Origin: Planctomycetaceae bacterium
Lineage (GTDB): Bacteria > Planctomycetota > Planctomycetia > Planctomycetales > Planctomycetaceae
DNA: 64,000 nucleotides
Reading direction: 5' to 3'
Assembly (NCBI GenBank): GCA_028284145.1
Contig: JANQSH010000108.1
Location: 1-64,000, forward strand
Position 1 is the first letter of the stretch; every line of letters starts with the position of its first letter. Below, piece after piece: positions 36,395-45,103 of this stretch. Position numbers and translations under genes: made by a program. The notes below the pieces were generated by a model, which saw nothing but the letters and a program-made list of their open reading frames with translations, ran no database searches and was not told the DNA's origin.

Positions 36395-37408
36395 ATGAAA
36401 GTGAATCCCATGAGAATCCTGACCGTCTGTCTGATCGCCCTGCTCCCCACCACCATCCACGCAGCGCCGTTGGAATCCAGGCATCTTCCCGAAACGACCA
36501 AATGGGTTGCACATATCGATATGGGATCGCTTCGCGACAGCAAAATTGGCGAATTCATTTTCGATTCGATCATGATGCGGGCAAAAGAACGCAACGAAAA
36601 TAATCTGAAGGAACTGACCGAAAAAACGGGTATCGATCTCGAGAAGGATCTGCTCGGGGTCACGCTTTTCGGATCGAAATTCGGAAATGATCGCCAGGCT
36701 GCCTGTGGCATTATCCATATGAAAAAATTCAACGAACGTAAGATTGTCGCTGCCATTCAGGAAGCCTCCCGCAACGCCGAACGGAAAGTGGAACTGGAAG
36801 AAACCACGTATGGTCGGCGGATTATCTACACTGGCGAATCCGATCAGGAGACCATGCACTTCACCATGGTTGACAGCAACAAAATTATCGGTGGAAATGA
36901 TCTGGATGATATCAAGGCGGCGCTGGATACAATGGATGGCAAGGCAAAGCCGATCAAAGAGACATCCGACCTGTTCATCGGCCTGAAGGAAGAGTCGATC
37001 GTCTTTTTCGGTGCCTTTGAAATCGACTCCAGAATGGTTCAAGGTCAAGCCAAATTCACTGCCCTCAACGCGCAGATCTCCGAGACCGAAGGCCAGCTGG
37101 AAGCGGAATTTGAAATGGTCACCGATGCCAATCAGTCTGCGACACAGATGAAACAACAGATCGATGGGTTTATGGCCCTGATGGCACTGCAAGCCGCACA
37201 AATACCCGAACTTGGTCGGCTGCTCAATGGCCTGAAGACACAAACCGAAGGACCAGCCTTTCTGCTGACCCTCGAAGTTGATAGCGAAGACCTGATCAAG
37301 GCAATGACCGCTGTGCGGAACCAGCGTCGAAATCAACGTGGGCCAGGTGCCGGACCGGAACCACAACGTCCGGGCGGCGATAATCGTGTTCCGCGTCAAC
37401 TCGATTGA
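36395..37408 (+). CDS. Exported protein of unknown function
   Basis: 337 residues with a signal peptide (cleavage near IHAAP, about residue 24). The mature protein is a soluble alpha/beta-looking protein with FDSIMMRAKERNENNLKEL and LLGVTLFGSKFGNDRQAACG, and ends with a Pro/Gly/Arg-rich tail. I do not recognise a named family; it resembles planctomycete hypothetical proteins with a conserved WVAHIDM start of the mature part. It follows the NolW-repeat gene by about 100 bp on the same strand and ends before a strong terminator, so the two may be co-transcribed. Confidence 0.75.
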   Translation: MKVNPMRILTVCLIALLPTTIHAAPLESRHLPETTKWVAHIDMGSLRDSKIGEFIFDSIMMRAKERNENNLKELTEKTGIDLEKDLLGVTLFGSKFGNDRQAACGIIHMKKFNERKIVAAIQEASRNAERKVELEETTYGRRIIYTGESDQETMHFTMVDSNKIIGGNDLDDIKAALDTMDGKAKPIKETSDLFIGLKEESIVFFGAFEIDSRMVQGQAKFTALNAQISETEGQLEAEFEMVTDANQSATQMKQQIDGFMALMALQAAQIPELGRLLNGLKTQTEGPAFLLTLEVDSEDLIKAMTAVRNQRRNQRGPGAGPEPQRPGGDNRVPRQLD

Positions 37409-37440
37409 GGGACACCTTTTTCTGAATTCGATGCCGACAG

Positions 37441-37474
37441 GCCACGTGATCGGTGAAATCACGTGGCTTTTTTT
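37441..37474 (+). terminator. Rho-independent terminator
   Basis: GCCACGTGAT pairs perfectly with ATCACGTGGC across a seven-base loop and is followed by TTTTTTTG. It lies 33 bp after the exported-protein gene and closes the NolW-repeat unit. Confidence 0.9.
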
Positions 37475-37562
37475 GTTTGCCGGATAAAGGTGCCAATCGC
37501 GTCGCCTATATGTCCATAATCCGATCCCTCATCCGTCGGCTCGCAAAACGATCACAGGCACG

Positions 37563-37664
37563 TTAAAGCGTATCATGCTTTCCACGCCGCGAAAATCGTC
37601 GTTTGGCCTGCCGATACAGACTGCCACGATCCAGAAACATTGCACGAGAAGGTAAACTGCTCTA
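37563..37664 (-). mobile_element. MITE-A copy 8
   Basis: Ends TTAAAGCGTATCATGCTTTC and GGTAAACTGCTCTAG, flanked by TA on both sides. It lies 55 bp upstream of the trypsin-like protease gene. Confidence 0.85.
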
Positions 37665-37718
37665 GTCTCAATCGATGTGCGAGTTTGAATTACCATACAT
37701 CATTCGGAGAGTGAGATA

Positions 37719-38537
37719 ATGCAGACAAGAGCGTTCTTCGTTTTCGGTTTGTCAGCGGCTGGATTTTTCAGTTGTGTATCAATCGCCAAGGCGAATCCGG
37801 TCATTGATGTGATGCAGGCGACAACGAAACTGGCAAACAGGAAATCAAATGGCACCTGTCTCCTCGTCCGAATCAACAAAGATGGCCGCGAGGATCGCAT
37901 TGTCGCTGTGACGGCGGCACACGTTCTGCAACAAATGACGGGACCAACCTGCCAGTTAATCGTTCGGGAAAAGCGAACAGACGGATCTTACGTGCGGAAA
38001 GAACAGACGCTGGCAATTCGTTCCGGCGACAAACCGTTGTGGGTCCAACATGCCAGGCATGATGCTGCAGCAATAGAAATCCCCCCGGCTATTGCCAGGT
38101 CAATTGGTCACACCGTTGCTTTGGATCAAATCCCCAGAAACGTCAATGACCTGACCGACTTCAATGCCGCGTCAGAGGTCTGGATGCCTGGATACCCTGC
38201 TCAGTTGGAATCGACCCCGGCAGGGTTTTCCGTTTTGCGTCGTGGCACGGTCGCCAGTTTTCCGTTAACACCGGAATCGAAATACCCACGATACCTCGTC
38301 GACTATTCCGTCGTGCGTGGAGATAGCGGCGGGCCGGTGGTATTTGTCGAAAAAGATCCCAACGGCCAGGATCGCACAGCGAGAATTGTGGGCGTCATCT
38401 CCGGTCAACATCGGGAGCGGGAACAACTCAATTCTCTGTTCGAGCAGAAGACGGTGCATCGCTACATGGGATTGGGCATCGTTGTGCATGCCCAGTTTAT
38501 TCGCGAGATAATCGATCAATTAAACAAGGGTACATGA
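37719..38537 (+). CDS. Trypsin-like serine protease (S1 fold), exported
   Basis: 272 residues with a signal peptide (about 1-26). The catalytic triad can be read as His68 in VTAAHVLQQ, Asp115 in ARHDAAAIEI and Ser203 in RGDSGGPVV, as expected for a chymotrypsin-fold protease. Core length is short and there is no PDZ domain, unlike DegP/HtrA. Substrate unknown; probably periplasmic or secreted. It converges on the GntR gene, with only 20 bp between the two stop codons. Confidence 0.85.
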   Translation: MQTRAFFVFGLSAAGFFSCVSIAKANPVIDVMQATTKLANRKSNGTCLLVRINKDGREDRIVAVTAAHVLQQMTGPTCQLIVREKRTDGSYVRKEQTLAIRSGDKPLWVQHARHDAAAIEIPPAIARSIGHTVALDQIPRNVNDLTDFNAASEVWMPGYPAQLESTPAGFSVLRRGTVASFPLTPESKYPRYLVDYSVVRGDSGGPVVFVEKDPNGQDRTARIVGVISGQHREREQLNSLFEQKTVHRYMGLGIVVHAQFIREIIDQLNKGT

Positions 38538-38557
38538 AGCGACGACAAGAACCCACA

Positions 38558-39259
38558 TCACTTGCTGCGGTTGACGATCATGTTTGGCGTGCGTTGCAAT
38601 GCGCGGATGAAATACTTCTGAAACTCGCCGATATGTGCAACCATCTCCTTCTTCGCTTTGGCGCCATCGTGGGCTTCCAGTGCGGCGAAGACACGCTGAT
38701 GCTGCTGCAATGCCTTTTTTAACGAATTATCGTCAACAGCGAATTTGTTAATCATGCGATGCAGAAGCCGATAACGCGTGACTGCTTCCACCAACCGCCT
38801 GTTTCCACTGGCACTGGCAATATCACGATGAAATGCCTCGTCGTGTTCCGCCCAGCGATCCGCCCACCCCTCTTCGCCAAACGTCTCTTCAAGATTTGCC
38901 AACGTATCTCGCAAAGGTGCAAGTGTCCGTTCGTCGATTCGCGTGGCGGCCAATTCCGCAGCCGGCCCCTCCAGGTATTTGCGCAACTCGAAGATCTCAA
39001 AGATGTCATCCGGCGTGAACCCTTTCACTGTCGCACGACGGTTCGCCGGTCGGTCAACAAGCCCATCCTTGGCCAACTGTTTGAATGCGATGTTCACCGG
39101 CGTCCGGCTGACCTGCAATGCATCTGCAACGGCAACCTCACTCAAAACCTCACCGCCATCAATCTTGCCAACAACAATCGCTTCCAACAATGTCTCATAA
39201 ACGGCTTCGGCCAACGTACTTTTCAACTTTTTCGGCAAAGGCTTGAGATGATCGACCAT
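38558..39259 (-). CDS. GntR family regulator with FCD ligand domain
   Basis: 233 residues from the ATG at 39259, with AGGA four bases upstream. N-terminal winged helix (about 10-75, LSEVAVADALQVSRTPVNIA and DGLVDRPANRRATVKGFTP), then a helical FCD domain (about 85-220) with the metal/ligand residues in HDEAFHRDIAS and the later His positions, as in FadR-like regulators. The ligand would be an organic acid or similar; unknown. The promoter region upstream has repeated TGCAC motifs that could be an operator. No obvious target operon lies next to it. Confidence 0.9.
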   Translation of the reverse strand: MVDHLKPLPKKLKSTLAEAVYETLLEAIVVGKIDGGEVLSEVAVADALQVSRTPVNIAFKQLAKDGLVDRPANRRATVKGFTPDDIFEIFELRKYLEGPAAELAATRIDERTLAPLRDTLANLEETFGEEGWADRWAEHDEAFHRDIASASGNRRLVEAVTRYRLLHRMINKFAVDDNSLKKALQQHQRVFAALEAHDGAKAKKEMVAHIGEFQKYFIRALQRTPNMIVNRSK

Positions 39260-39328
39260 TTTCCTGTTCTCTCGAATTGCACTCGGAAATAAGCATTGGC
39301 GATACGCAAAACCAGCAGAACTGCACAT

Positions 39329-39430
39329 GCTGACTGCTGATATGCATGGAATTTGAGTGTGCACAAACTAACAGAGGTCAATTCAAAATGTCAATTGCCA
39401 GTATGCACTTTTCAGTATTCTGCACAAACC
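39329..39430. promoter_or_regulatory. Candidate GntR operator cluster
   Basis: TGCACAAAC occurs twice (39360-39368 and 39421-39429), with related TGCACATG near 39332 and ATGCACTT near 39403. They lie 70-170 bp upstream of the GntR start. Auto-regulation through these repeats is an inference; the motif is not one I know for this family. Confidence 0.3.
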
Positions 39431-39705
39431 TGAGAGTCAGACGACGAGTTCCTGACCAGCTCGTCTCTCTTTCGCACTTTGTCTCGAAAGCTAGCTGTAA
39501 TTAATGAAAATGTAATGTGTTACGATGATTCCCGGTCCACCCGAACATGATTTCAGTTGTCAGTCATCAAGCGTCATCCGGGTATGTCTCACTTCATTTT
39601 TGGGGACAAATCGACAGGCATACTCAAACCCTTTGCGAAGAGAGAGCCATTATCAGGCTAATCCCGTAATCATCTGCCGGGAAATGAAGGCCTTCCCGTG
39701 AAAGA

Positions 39706-39831
39706 ATGCCCGACGTGCAGCAGCCGGCACATGAGCGGATTGGGTATCACTTGCGAGCAGGAAAACATGATGTGACCACGTATGACTGGGAACAGTATCT
39801 CGATTTCGCGGACAAACATTTGGCATTTGGG
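39706..39831 (+). pseudogene. Remnant of an alpha/beta hydrolase (CE15/acetylxylan esterase-like C-terminus)
   Basis: A 42-codon reading gives [20 protein letters not shown] and YLDFADKHL, the usual C-terminal end of exported alpha/beta hydrolases of the glucuronoyl-esterase or acetylxylan-esterase type, where GKHDVT holds the catalytic His region and DFADKH closes the domain. Nothing upstream encodes the rest (nucleophile elbow and core are missing), so this is a decayed or relic 3' end. Family level is a judgement from pattern only. Confidence 0.45.
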
Positions 39832-39975
39832 CAACGAAAAATCGACGTTCCGGTCGCAATAACAATTCTTTCACTTTCCAGCGTATCGCCAAATTTCGGG
39901 GAACTCCCGAGACAAACCTGACGTCACTGGTCTGACACCGCAGATAAACAACATTCTCCATACTCAGGTGCAAAA

Positions 39976-41505
39976 ATGCTGAAAACCATTCCGAAGCCCG
40001 TTCTGTATGGCCTTTCACTCGCAATCACTCTCACTTCGACGGCTTGGGTTTCGTCGACAGCCTGGGCCGATCCCTGCGGGATGGTGCCACCGGTCTATGT
40101 GGGAGACGATATTCCGATCGCCCGGATTGGTGAACAGAAAACCTATGTGTTCTATCAACCGGGGAAAAACGGCAAACCAGGAATCGAGACCGTGGCAATC
40201 CGCCCGGGTTTCAAGGGAAACGTTGAAGAGTTCGGCATGCTGATCCCCTTCCCCTCCGTCCCTGCTTTGAGAAAAGTCTCGGACAATATCTTCCCTCATA
40301 TCGCTTCAGCCATCGATCCGCCGGAAGTTGTGATCGACATGCGGTGGCAACTCTTCGCCCGCAAACGGAAGGGCAATGCTCTGCCTGCTCCCACGGCGGC
40401 CTCGGGGCTGGCGTTGGGCGATAATAGAGTTCGGGTTGTGAAGGAAGAAGCGGTGGGGATGTATGAAGTGGCTGTGTTGGAAGCGGGCAGTGCCGCGGCA
40501 CTCAAGCGATGGATGGACGATCACGGTTATCAATATCCCGAAGGGATGGACACGGCATGTGAAGACTACGTCGAAGCCGGCTGGTGCTTCGTGGCGGTCA
40601 AAACGAAAGTCGGCACAAAATCGGGAGCCGACCCTCAACCGGGTCAGCGCTCTGTCGACAACAGGATGCCTGCGGGGTCCACGTTCGATGGAAACGTCCA
40701 GGCGATGGGCTTTCGTTTCTACGTGGATGAAATGGTCGTACCGATGCGGCTGTCGACATTCAATGAAGGGGATCTGCGGAACATCGTCTACATCCTGAGC
40801 GACAAGCCTATGAAAATTCAGTCGATTCCTGAGGAATACGTCGTTCGTCAAATTCCCGGTACCGAATTGATTCGCAACGTCACACAGCCATTGCCGCTTC
40901 GTCTCATCGGTGGCACGATCGACCAGATACAACCGTGGCAGAAAAATGGATTGAAGGAGCGTCGTAATCCTGAACCGCACAATGGCGCTGCGAAAGACCT
41001 GTTTGCCGCTGACTTGCTGGCCATACAAAAGAATGAATTGAGCCATCTTCACGAAGAGCAGGAAAAAATGCTGCTGCGGATTGGCGAACGGTTGTCGCTG
41101 CGGGGACCGGAAATCGACAAACTGAATCTCGGTGCATTGAAATCGGAACGGGACAAAACGGTCGATCTGGCTTTGAAAGATCTCGAAAAGATGACGTTAA
41201 CCATAGTTGATGGCAACTTCCCGCGCGAGATCCTGGCCAACCAGAACTTGAAATTTGCGGAATACAAAATGGCCGCCCGCCGCAATTCCAGCCTGCACTA
41301 CGATGCAACGCAGATGGGCCCCGGTCAGAAGAAGATGGGAATGTTGTTCTGGGACAACGTGAGTGAACTGGAAGAACCGAAGGAAGCTGAACTGGTCTCA
41401 GCCGCCGGGAAAGTTCCATCACAACAATGGCCTCTTGGCTTACTGGCCATGCTATTGAGTGGGTCGATGCTGGCCTTGATAGTCGCACGCCGCCGACATG
41501 CATGA
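39976..41505 (+). CDS. DUF2330 family exported membrane-anchored protein
   Basis: 509 residues. A signal peptide (about 1-32) is followed by DPCGMVPPVYVGDDIPIARI, the DUF2330 start with its Cys/Pro pattern, and IRPGFKGNVEEFGMLIPFPS; a C-terminal helix with a basic end (LLAMLLSGSMLALIVARRRH) anchors it. The region about 350-470 is helical and charged. Function of the family is unknown. Start ATG has AGGTG five bases upstream. It faces the next gene tail to tail, with a MITE-A-like end between the two stops. Confidence 0.85.
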   Translation: MLKTIPKPVLYGLSLAITLTSTAWVSSTAWADPCGMVPPVYVGDDIPIARIGEQKTYVFYQPGKNGKPGIETVAIRPGFKGNVEEFGMLIPFPSVPALRKVSDNIFPHIASAIDPPEVVIDMRWQLFARKRKGNALPAPTAASGLALGDNRVRVVKEEAVGMYEVAVLEAGSAAALKRWMDDHGYQYPEGMDTACEDYVEAGWCFVAVKTKVGTKSGADPQPGQRSVDNRMPAGSTFDGNVQAMGFRFYVDEMVVPMRLSTFNEGDLRNIVYILSDKPMKIQSIPEEYVVRQIPGTELIRNVTQPLPLRLIGGTIDQIQPWQKNGLKERRNPEPHNGAAKDLFAADLLAIQKNELSHLHEEQEKMLLRIGERLSLRGPEIDKLNLGALKSERDKTVDLALKDLEKMTLTIVDGNFPREILANQNLKFAEYKMAARRNSSLHYDATQMGPGQKKMGMLFWDNVSELEEPKEAELVSAAGKVPSQQWPLGLLAMLLSGSMLALIVARRRHA

Positions 41506-41522
41506 TTTCCGGTAACCGACGA

Positions 41523-41540
41523 TCAACATAACACGCTTTA
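41523..41540. mobile_element. MITE-A terminal fragment
   Basis: On the minus strand CTAAAGCGTGTTATG resembles the MITE-A end TTAAAGCGTATCATG of copy 8. Only this one end is present. Its TAA is the stop codon of the minus-strand gene that follows. Confidence 0.5.
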
Positions 41541-42362
41541 GACTGATGCGAGAATCGCTCCACGCAAACCGTGGAAGTAAGTCTCGTTGTCGGCAAAAAA
41601 CTCCTCCGGCAGGATTTCGTACGCGCGTAACGCCAGTTCCACCTGATCCCAGCCAACGTCGGCCGCAACTTCAAACGCCCGTTCCCCTTTTTCGATCCGG
41701 TCGTTTTGTTCGGCAAAGTTGCGAAACCGGAAATCGGTCTCCTGCGGGAAATACGCAAATTGAATGCGCGGTTTCATGGCGATGAATTTCAATATGGGCC
41801 AGTCGAATTCCGCCATCGCTTTATCGATGCTCGGACGGACGACATATTCCTGCTCGTCCAGAAAATGAGCGAGAAAGAGTTCGCGTTTGGCCTCATCAGA
41901 CATATCCAGGCCGCTCAATCGTGCCGAGTGAATTCGGCGTAACGCGGTCAATAATTCCGGGCGGACGAACCGGTCGATATCGGGATGATCACCATACCTC
42001 GCTGTGAAGTGATAGGTTGTGTAAATCGCGATGCAGACACGCCGGTTAATCTCTCGAAAGGCGTTAGTGAAATCTTCCAGATCGCGTAGTTTCTGCCTCC
42101 GTTTGCGGGGCGAGAACACAAACTGCAGCGACATCGCTTTTGCCAGTTTGCCGCCAAACGCGAAATAGTCTCTCGCCCACAGCGCGCCATGTGCGGCAAT
42201 GAGCGGAAAGATATGATTGCCGCCGGAATGCTGATAAATGTGGTGATAAGTCGTTGCCCGCTGGCTGAGATCGTTCAACCCACCTGCCAGTTTTGTCGCT
42301 TCTGCTCCCAATGCATCGTATTCGCGCTGCAGTTCATCGAATGACAGATTCGTAACCGACAT
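41538..42362 (-). CDS. Conserved helical protein of unknown function
   Basis: 274 residues, no signal peptide and no membrane segment, mostly helical. Distinct features are HHIYQHSGGNHIFPLIAAHG (about 39-58), ALWARDYFAFGGK and a row of aromatic/His residues. I do not recognise a family; the His-rich N-terminal part could bind metal or heme-like cofactors, but nothing proves it. Its stop codon lies in a MITE-A end fragment. Confidence 0.75.
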   Translation of the reverse strand: MSVTNLSFDELQREYDALGAEATKLAGGLNDLSQRATTYHHIYQHSGGNHIFPLIAAHGALWARDYFAFGGKLAKAMSLQFVFSPRKRRQKLRDLEDFTNAFREINRRVCIAIYTTYHFTARYGDHPDIDRFVRPELLTALRRIHSARLSGLDMSDEAKRELFLAHFLDEQEYVVRPSIDKAMAEFDWPILKFIAMKPRIQFAYFPQETDFRFRNFAEQNDRIEKGERAFEVAADVGWDQVELALRAYEILPEEFFADNETYFHGLRGAILASV

Positions 42363-42519
42363 GATTTGCTCCCATTCTGAATACCCGATGTTTTGACCCG
42401 AAGAGCAAACCGCGTTGAAGTAGACGCATTAACGAAGAAGTCGAGAGGAATTCGGAAAATTCCAGCAGGAGTGATGTAGAACCATTCGAGATTCCCGGAG
42501 GATCTGCTCGCGCCCTTTC

Positions 42520-42621
42520 CAGAGCATATTACACTCTTCTGTGGCGCGAAATTCGTCTTTTGGCCTGCAAACGCAGACTCCTGCGAGCCAGAGGCGTCAC
42601 ACCAGAAAGTAAACAGCTTTA
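42520..42621 (-). mobile_element. MITE-A copy 9
   Basis: Ends AGAGCATATTACACTCTTC and AAAGTAAACAGCTTTA with CGTCTTTTGGCCTGCAAAC and TGCGAGCCAGAGGCGTC inside. Confidence 0.8.
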
Positions 42622-42667
42622 CCTGCAGAACAGGCAGTCCCTGATGCCAAAGGTTTCTCGAACGATC

Positions 42668-43163
42668 ATTCCGTGACGACGTAACGTCGTGGCTGGAATT
42701 CACTTTTACGGGCTTGTCGCCTTCGCGAGAGACATTTTCGTAATCGCGCATCACAGTGGAAGTCAGCAAATGTTTGATGCTGCGCTTTGCACCAGTCGTC
42801 GTTCCGACGGGCCGAGTTGCCCGATGCAGGCATGGCATCGAAATCCCATAGCTGCGTTGCCACGCAACGCCGTTCCGCATTGCCCTGTTTTTCTTCATGC
42901 GCAATGCGGCTATCCTGTGAATCCTGTCATCCTGTCTGATTCTTTCCGTCAGGCAAACTTTGCATCGTCGCTGCCTCTCCCAGACCTCAGGTTGACGAGC
43001 AACCTGGGTTGCTGATCACGCCACGCTTTGGCAAACGTGGTTACAAGAACGAAGCAAGTCACACAAAAAAGGACGCGTCATCCTGATGCAGGCGGGGATC
43101 CAAAGCATACACCAGGAGAGGGGATTCCCCTCACATTGAATTGAACACCGTGTGGGAATGACG
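42668..43163. repeat. Composite repeat island 2
   Basis: Carries the same three parts as island 1: CATTCCGTGACGACGTAACG inverted repeat (42668-42698), a CCTGT-type block in opposite orientation (about 42800-42955: GTTTTTCTTCATGCGCAATG, GAATCCTGTCATCCTGTC) and a GTCATTCC-type element (43076-43163: CGTCATCCTGATGCAGGCGG to CCGTGTGGGAATGACGG). Confidence 0.75.
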
Positions 43164-43178
43164 GAATCGTGATCTCGG

Positions 43179-45026
43179 TCAGAACAACGAGCCGACCGGC
43201 GAAAAAATGTCATCCGATTCCACCGGATCGATGATTTCCTCCTTCTCGCCACCCCGGTCGCGGAAGATGTGCAGAATTCGAGCGCGACCCATTTCCCGAT
43301 AGTCCGGCTCGGGGTATTTTTCATCATCCAGCGGGTTGTCGAGACCATACTCATGAATGATGACATGAATCTTCGGCAGCCCGGCAAAGTGGATCTCCCG
43401 AAGTGGTTGCTGCCCGGCGTCGATATCGTATCGCTCGAACATCACCCGCAACACACGACGCAAGCCGCGGAATCCGACCCCATCTTCAACGAACAGAATG
43501 TCGACGTCCAACGCTTTGCACATTTCGTAGAAATGCGATCGGGCCTCAATCGGCATGGCGTGGCGATAAAGCGGCGGGATGACATCCATGATCCGCGTGT
43601 GATCGAATGTGATTTCGTCTCTTCCCAAAGCGGGGATAAACCACAAATGCGGTGCCACCCAGAACCCCTGGCCGCCGGACGGCCTGGGCCGTGAGGCACG
43701 GCGAAACATCGTCTGCAACGATTTCACAATCGCCCGCCGACGTTGCACGCGATCCTTCCATCGCACCCGCTCGATAAATCGCTCATCAATCAAATCCGAG
43801 TCGGTCACTGCCAATACTGAGGAAGGAATGGCCCGATCTTCCGCATCGGCAAACGCGATTTCGACATCGAGCTTGTTGTACGTGTTGCCCGGGGCGAAGA
43901 CGCACTTCCAACCATGCACGGTACAGATCTGATTCAGAGCCTGCTTTCGTACATCCGAAATGTTATCTGCGACGAATAGTCGCGGAGGAATCAACTGATC
44001 GGGAGCATCCCATCGGCACAAATAGCCAAAGCCATGATAAAGCAACGTGTAAAGAACCAGGCCCGTTCCGAGAAACCAGGCCGTCATCGTACCGAAAAAC
44101 ATCGTAATGGGAGAATTGACTTCCGATGCAGAAAGTCCGATCGCTGTGCCACCCTGCCCCCATAAGATGCAGAGCATTCCCAGCCCACAGACCGCCAGCG
44201 AAAAGTTGAGTCTCTCGGCAGACATCGCCCGGACTGGTTCGTCGCGATTCGCCTGCCACGCACAATCGAGTTTGCGGCGAGGGGGTAACGCCTGCAGAAA
44301 CTGGTTCATCAGGAACGCGGCAAGAATCAAAATCGGTGGAATCCAAATTGGCAGCCAGAAGACGGCAAGTAACGTGGCGACGAAATAGACCATATTAAGG
44401 TACGTGCTCAGACTCTTGACCGTTCGTGCCGAGAGCGTCGTGAAGAGTCGCAGCCAGTCGTGCACCAGCATCGGCGGGACCAGAGAGGCCACGATGCAGA
44501 CGACTGTCAACATGCCCCACAATCCAGCGAGACAACCGAGATAACCGATGTAACTGATCTGAGTCATCAGTGGTCGAAACGGCATCTCGAAAAACCAGGC
44601 CCATGTCAAAGAGATTCCGACCAGACCAAGGATGAACATCGGCAGCAGGACAATCATTTTGGGAACGCCGCGCGGCAAGGGTGGATCATTTCGCAAATCT
44701 GCGCCGAACGAAAATGTCAGCTTGCGAAATTGGCGGAATGCCTTTGCCCGTAAGATGGCAAAAAGATGGGTCCATTGCAGATCACCGCGCTGATGCCAGG
44801 CGACATGCACTCCGGCGACAAGCAACAGGATGGTCAGCGCGAGCAAGTCAAGTATTTCCAGTTCGTGTTGCCGACCGAAATACTCCAACGCCCCCAGCAA
44901 CCCGACCAACACCAAAAGTGACCAACGATCTCGAACAGGCAAGGCGCGCAACGCGGACCACAATTGCCGGCAAAGTTGAATGGGATTAAAAACGGTGGGG
45001 CTCATGGCGGACATTTCAAAGGGCAT
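43179..45026 (-). CDS. Large polytopic membrane protein of unknown function
   Basis: 615 residues. ATG at 45026 has AGGG six bases upstream. About eight membrane helices occupy the first 345 residues (WSLLVLVGLLGALEYFG, MIVLLPMFILGLVGISL, ITMFFGTMTAWFLGTGLVLY). The soluble C-terminal part (about 350-615) is an alpha/beta domain with FVADNISDVRKQALNQICTV, GRDEITFDHTRIMDVIPPLY and IHEYGLDNPLDDEKYPEPD; the HEYG and DEITFDH stretches are striking, but I cannot name a family. It stands alone, 77 bp from surE. Confidence 0.75.
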   Translation of the reverse strand: MPFEMSAMSPTVFNPIQLCRQLWSALRALPVRDRWSLLVLVGLLGALEYFGRQHELEILDLLALTILLLVAGVHVAWHQRGDLQWTHLFAILRAKAFRQFRKLTFSFGADLRNDPPLPRGVPKMIVLLPMFILGLVGISLTWAWFFEMPFRPLMTQISYIGYLGCLAGLWGMLTVVCIVASLVPPMLVHDWLRLFTTLSARTVKSLSTYLNMVYFVATLLAVFWLPIWIPPILILAAFLMNQFLQALPPRRKLDCAWQANRDEPVRAMSAERLNFSLAVCGLGMLCILWGQGGTAIGLSASEVNSPITMFFGTMTAWFLGTGLVLYTLLYHGFGYLCRWDAPDQLIPPRLFVADNISDVRKQALNQICTVHGWKCVFAPGNTYNKLDVEIAFADAEDRAIPSSVLAVTDSDLIDERFIERVRWKDRVQRRRAIVKSLQTMFRRASRPRPSGGQGFWVAPHLWFIPALGRDEITFDHTRIMDVIPPLYRHAMPIEARSHFYEMCKALDVDILFVEDGVGFRGLRRVLRVMFERYDIDAGQQPLREIHFAGLPKIHVIIHEYGLDNPLDDEKYPEPDYREMGRARILHIFRDRGGEKEEIIDPVESDDIFSPVGSLF

Positions 45027-45103
45027 ATTACCCTGTCATGATGGCACTCGAACGGTGCAAACGCAAGATGAACTGACGGAGCTTATGATTTCCCGCAAGT
45101 CGT

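Larger units (their letters stand above)
39260..39975. other. 716-bp region upstream of the GntR gene and before the DUF2330 gene
   Basis: Holds the GntR promoter region, the gene remnant at 39706-39831 and otherwise no recognised feature. An AT-rich stretch with TAATTAATGAAAATGTAATG lies near 39495-39520. Confidence 0.5.
42363..43178. other. 816-bp repeat-rich gap
   Basis: No gene is supported. It contains MITE-A copy 9 and the second composite repeat island. Open readings here are translations of the repeats. Confidence 0.6.
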
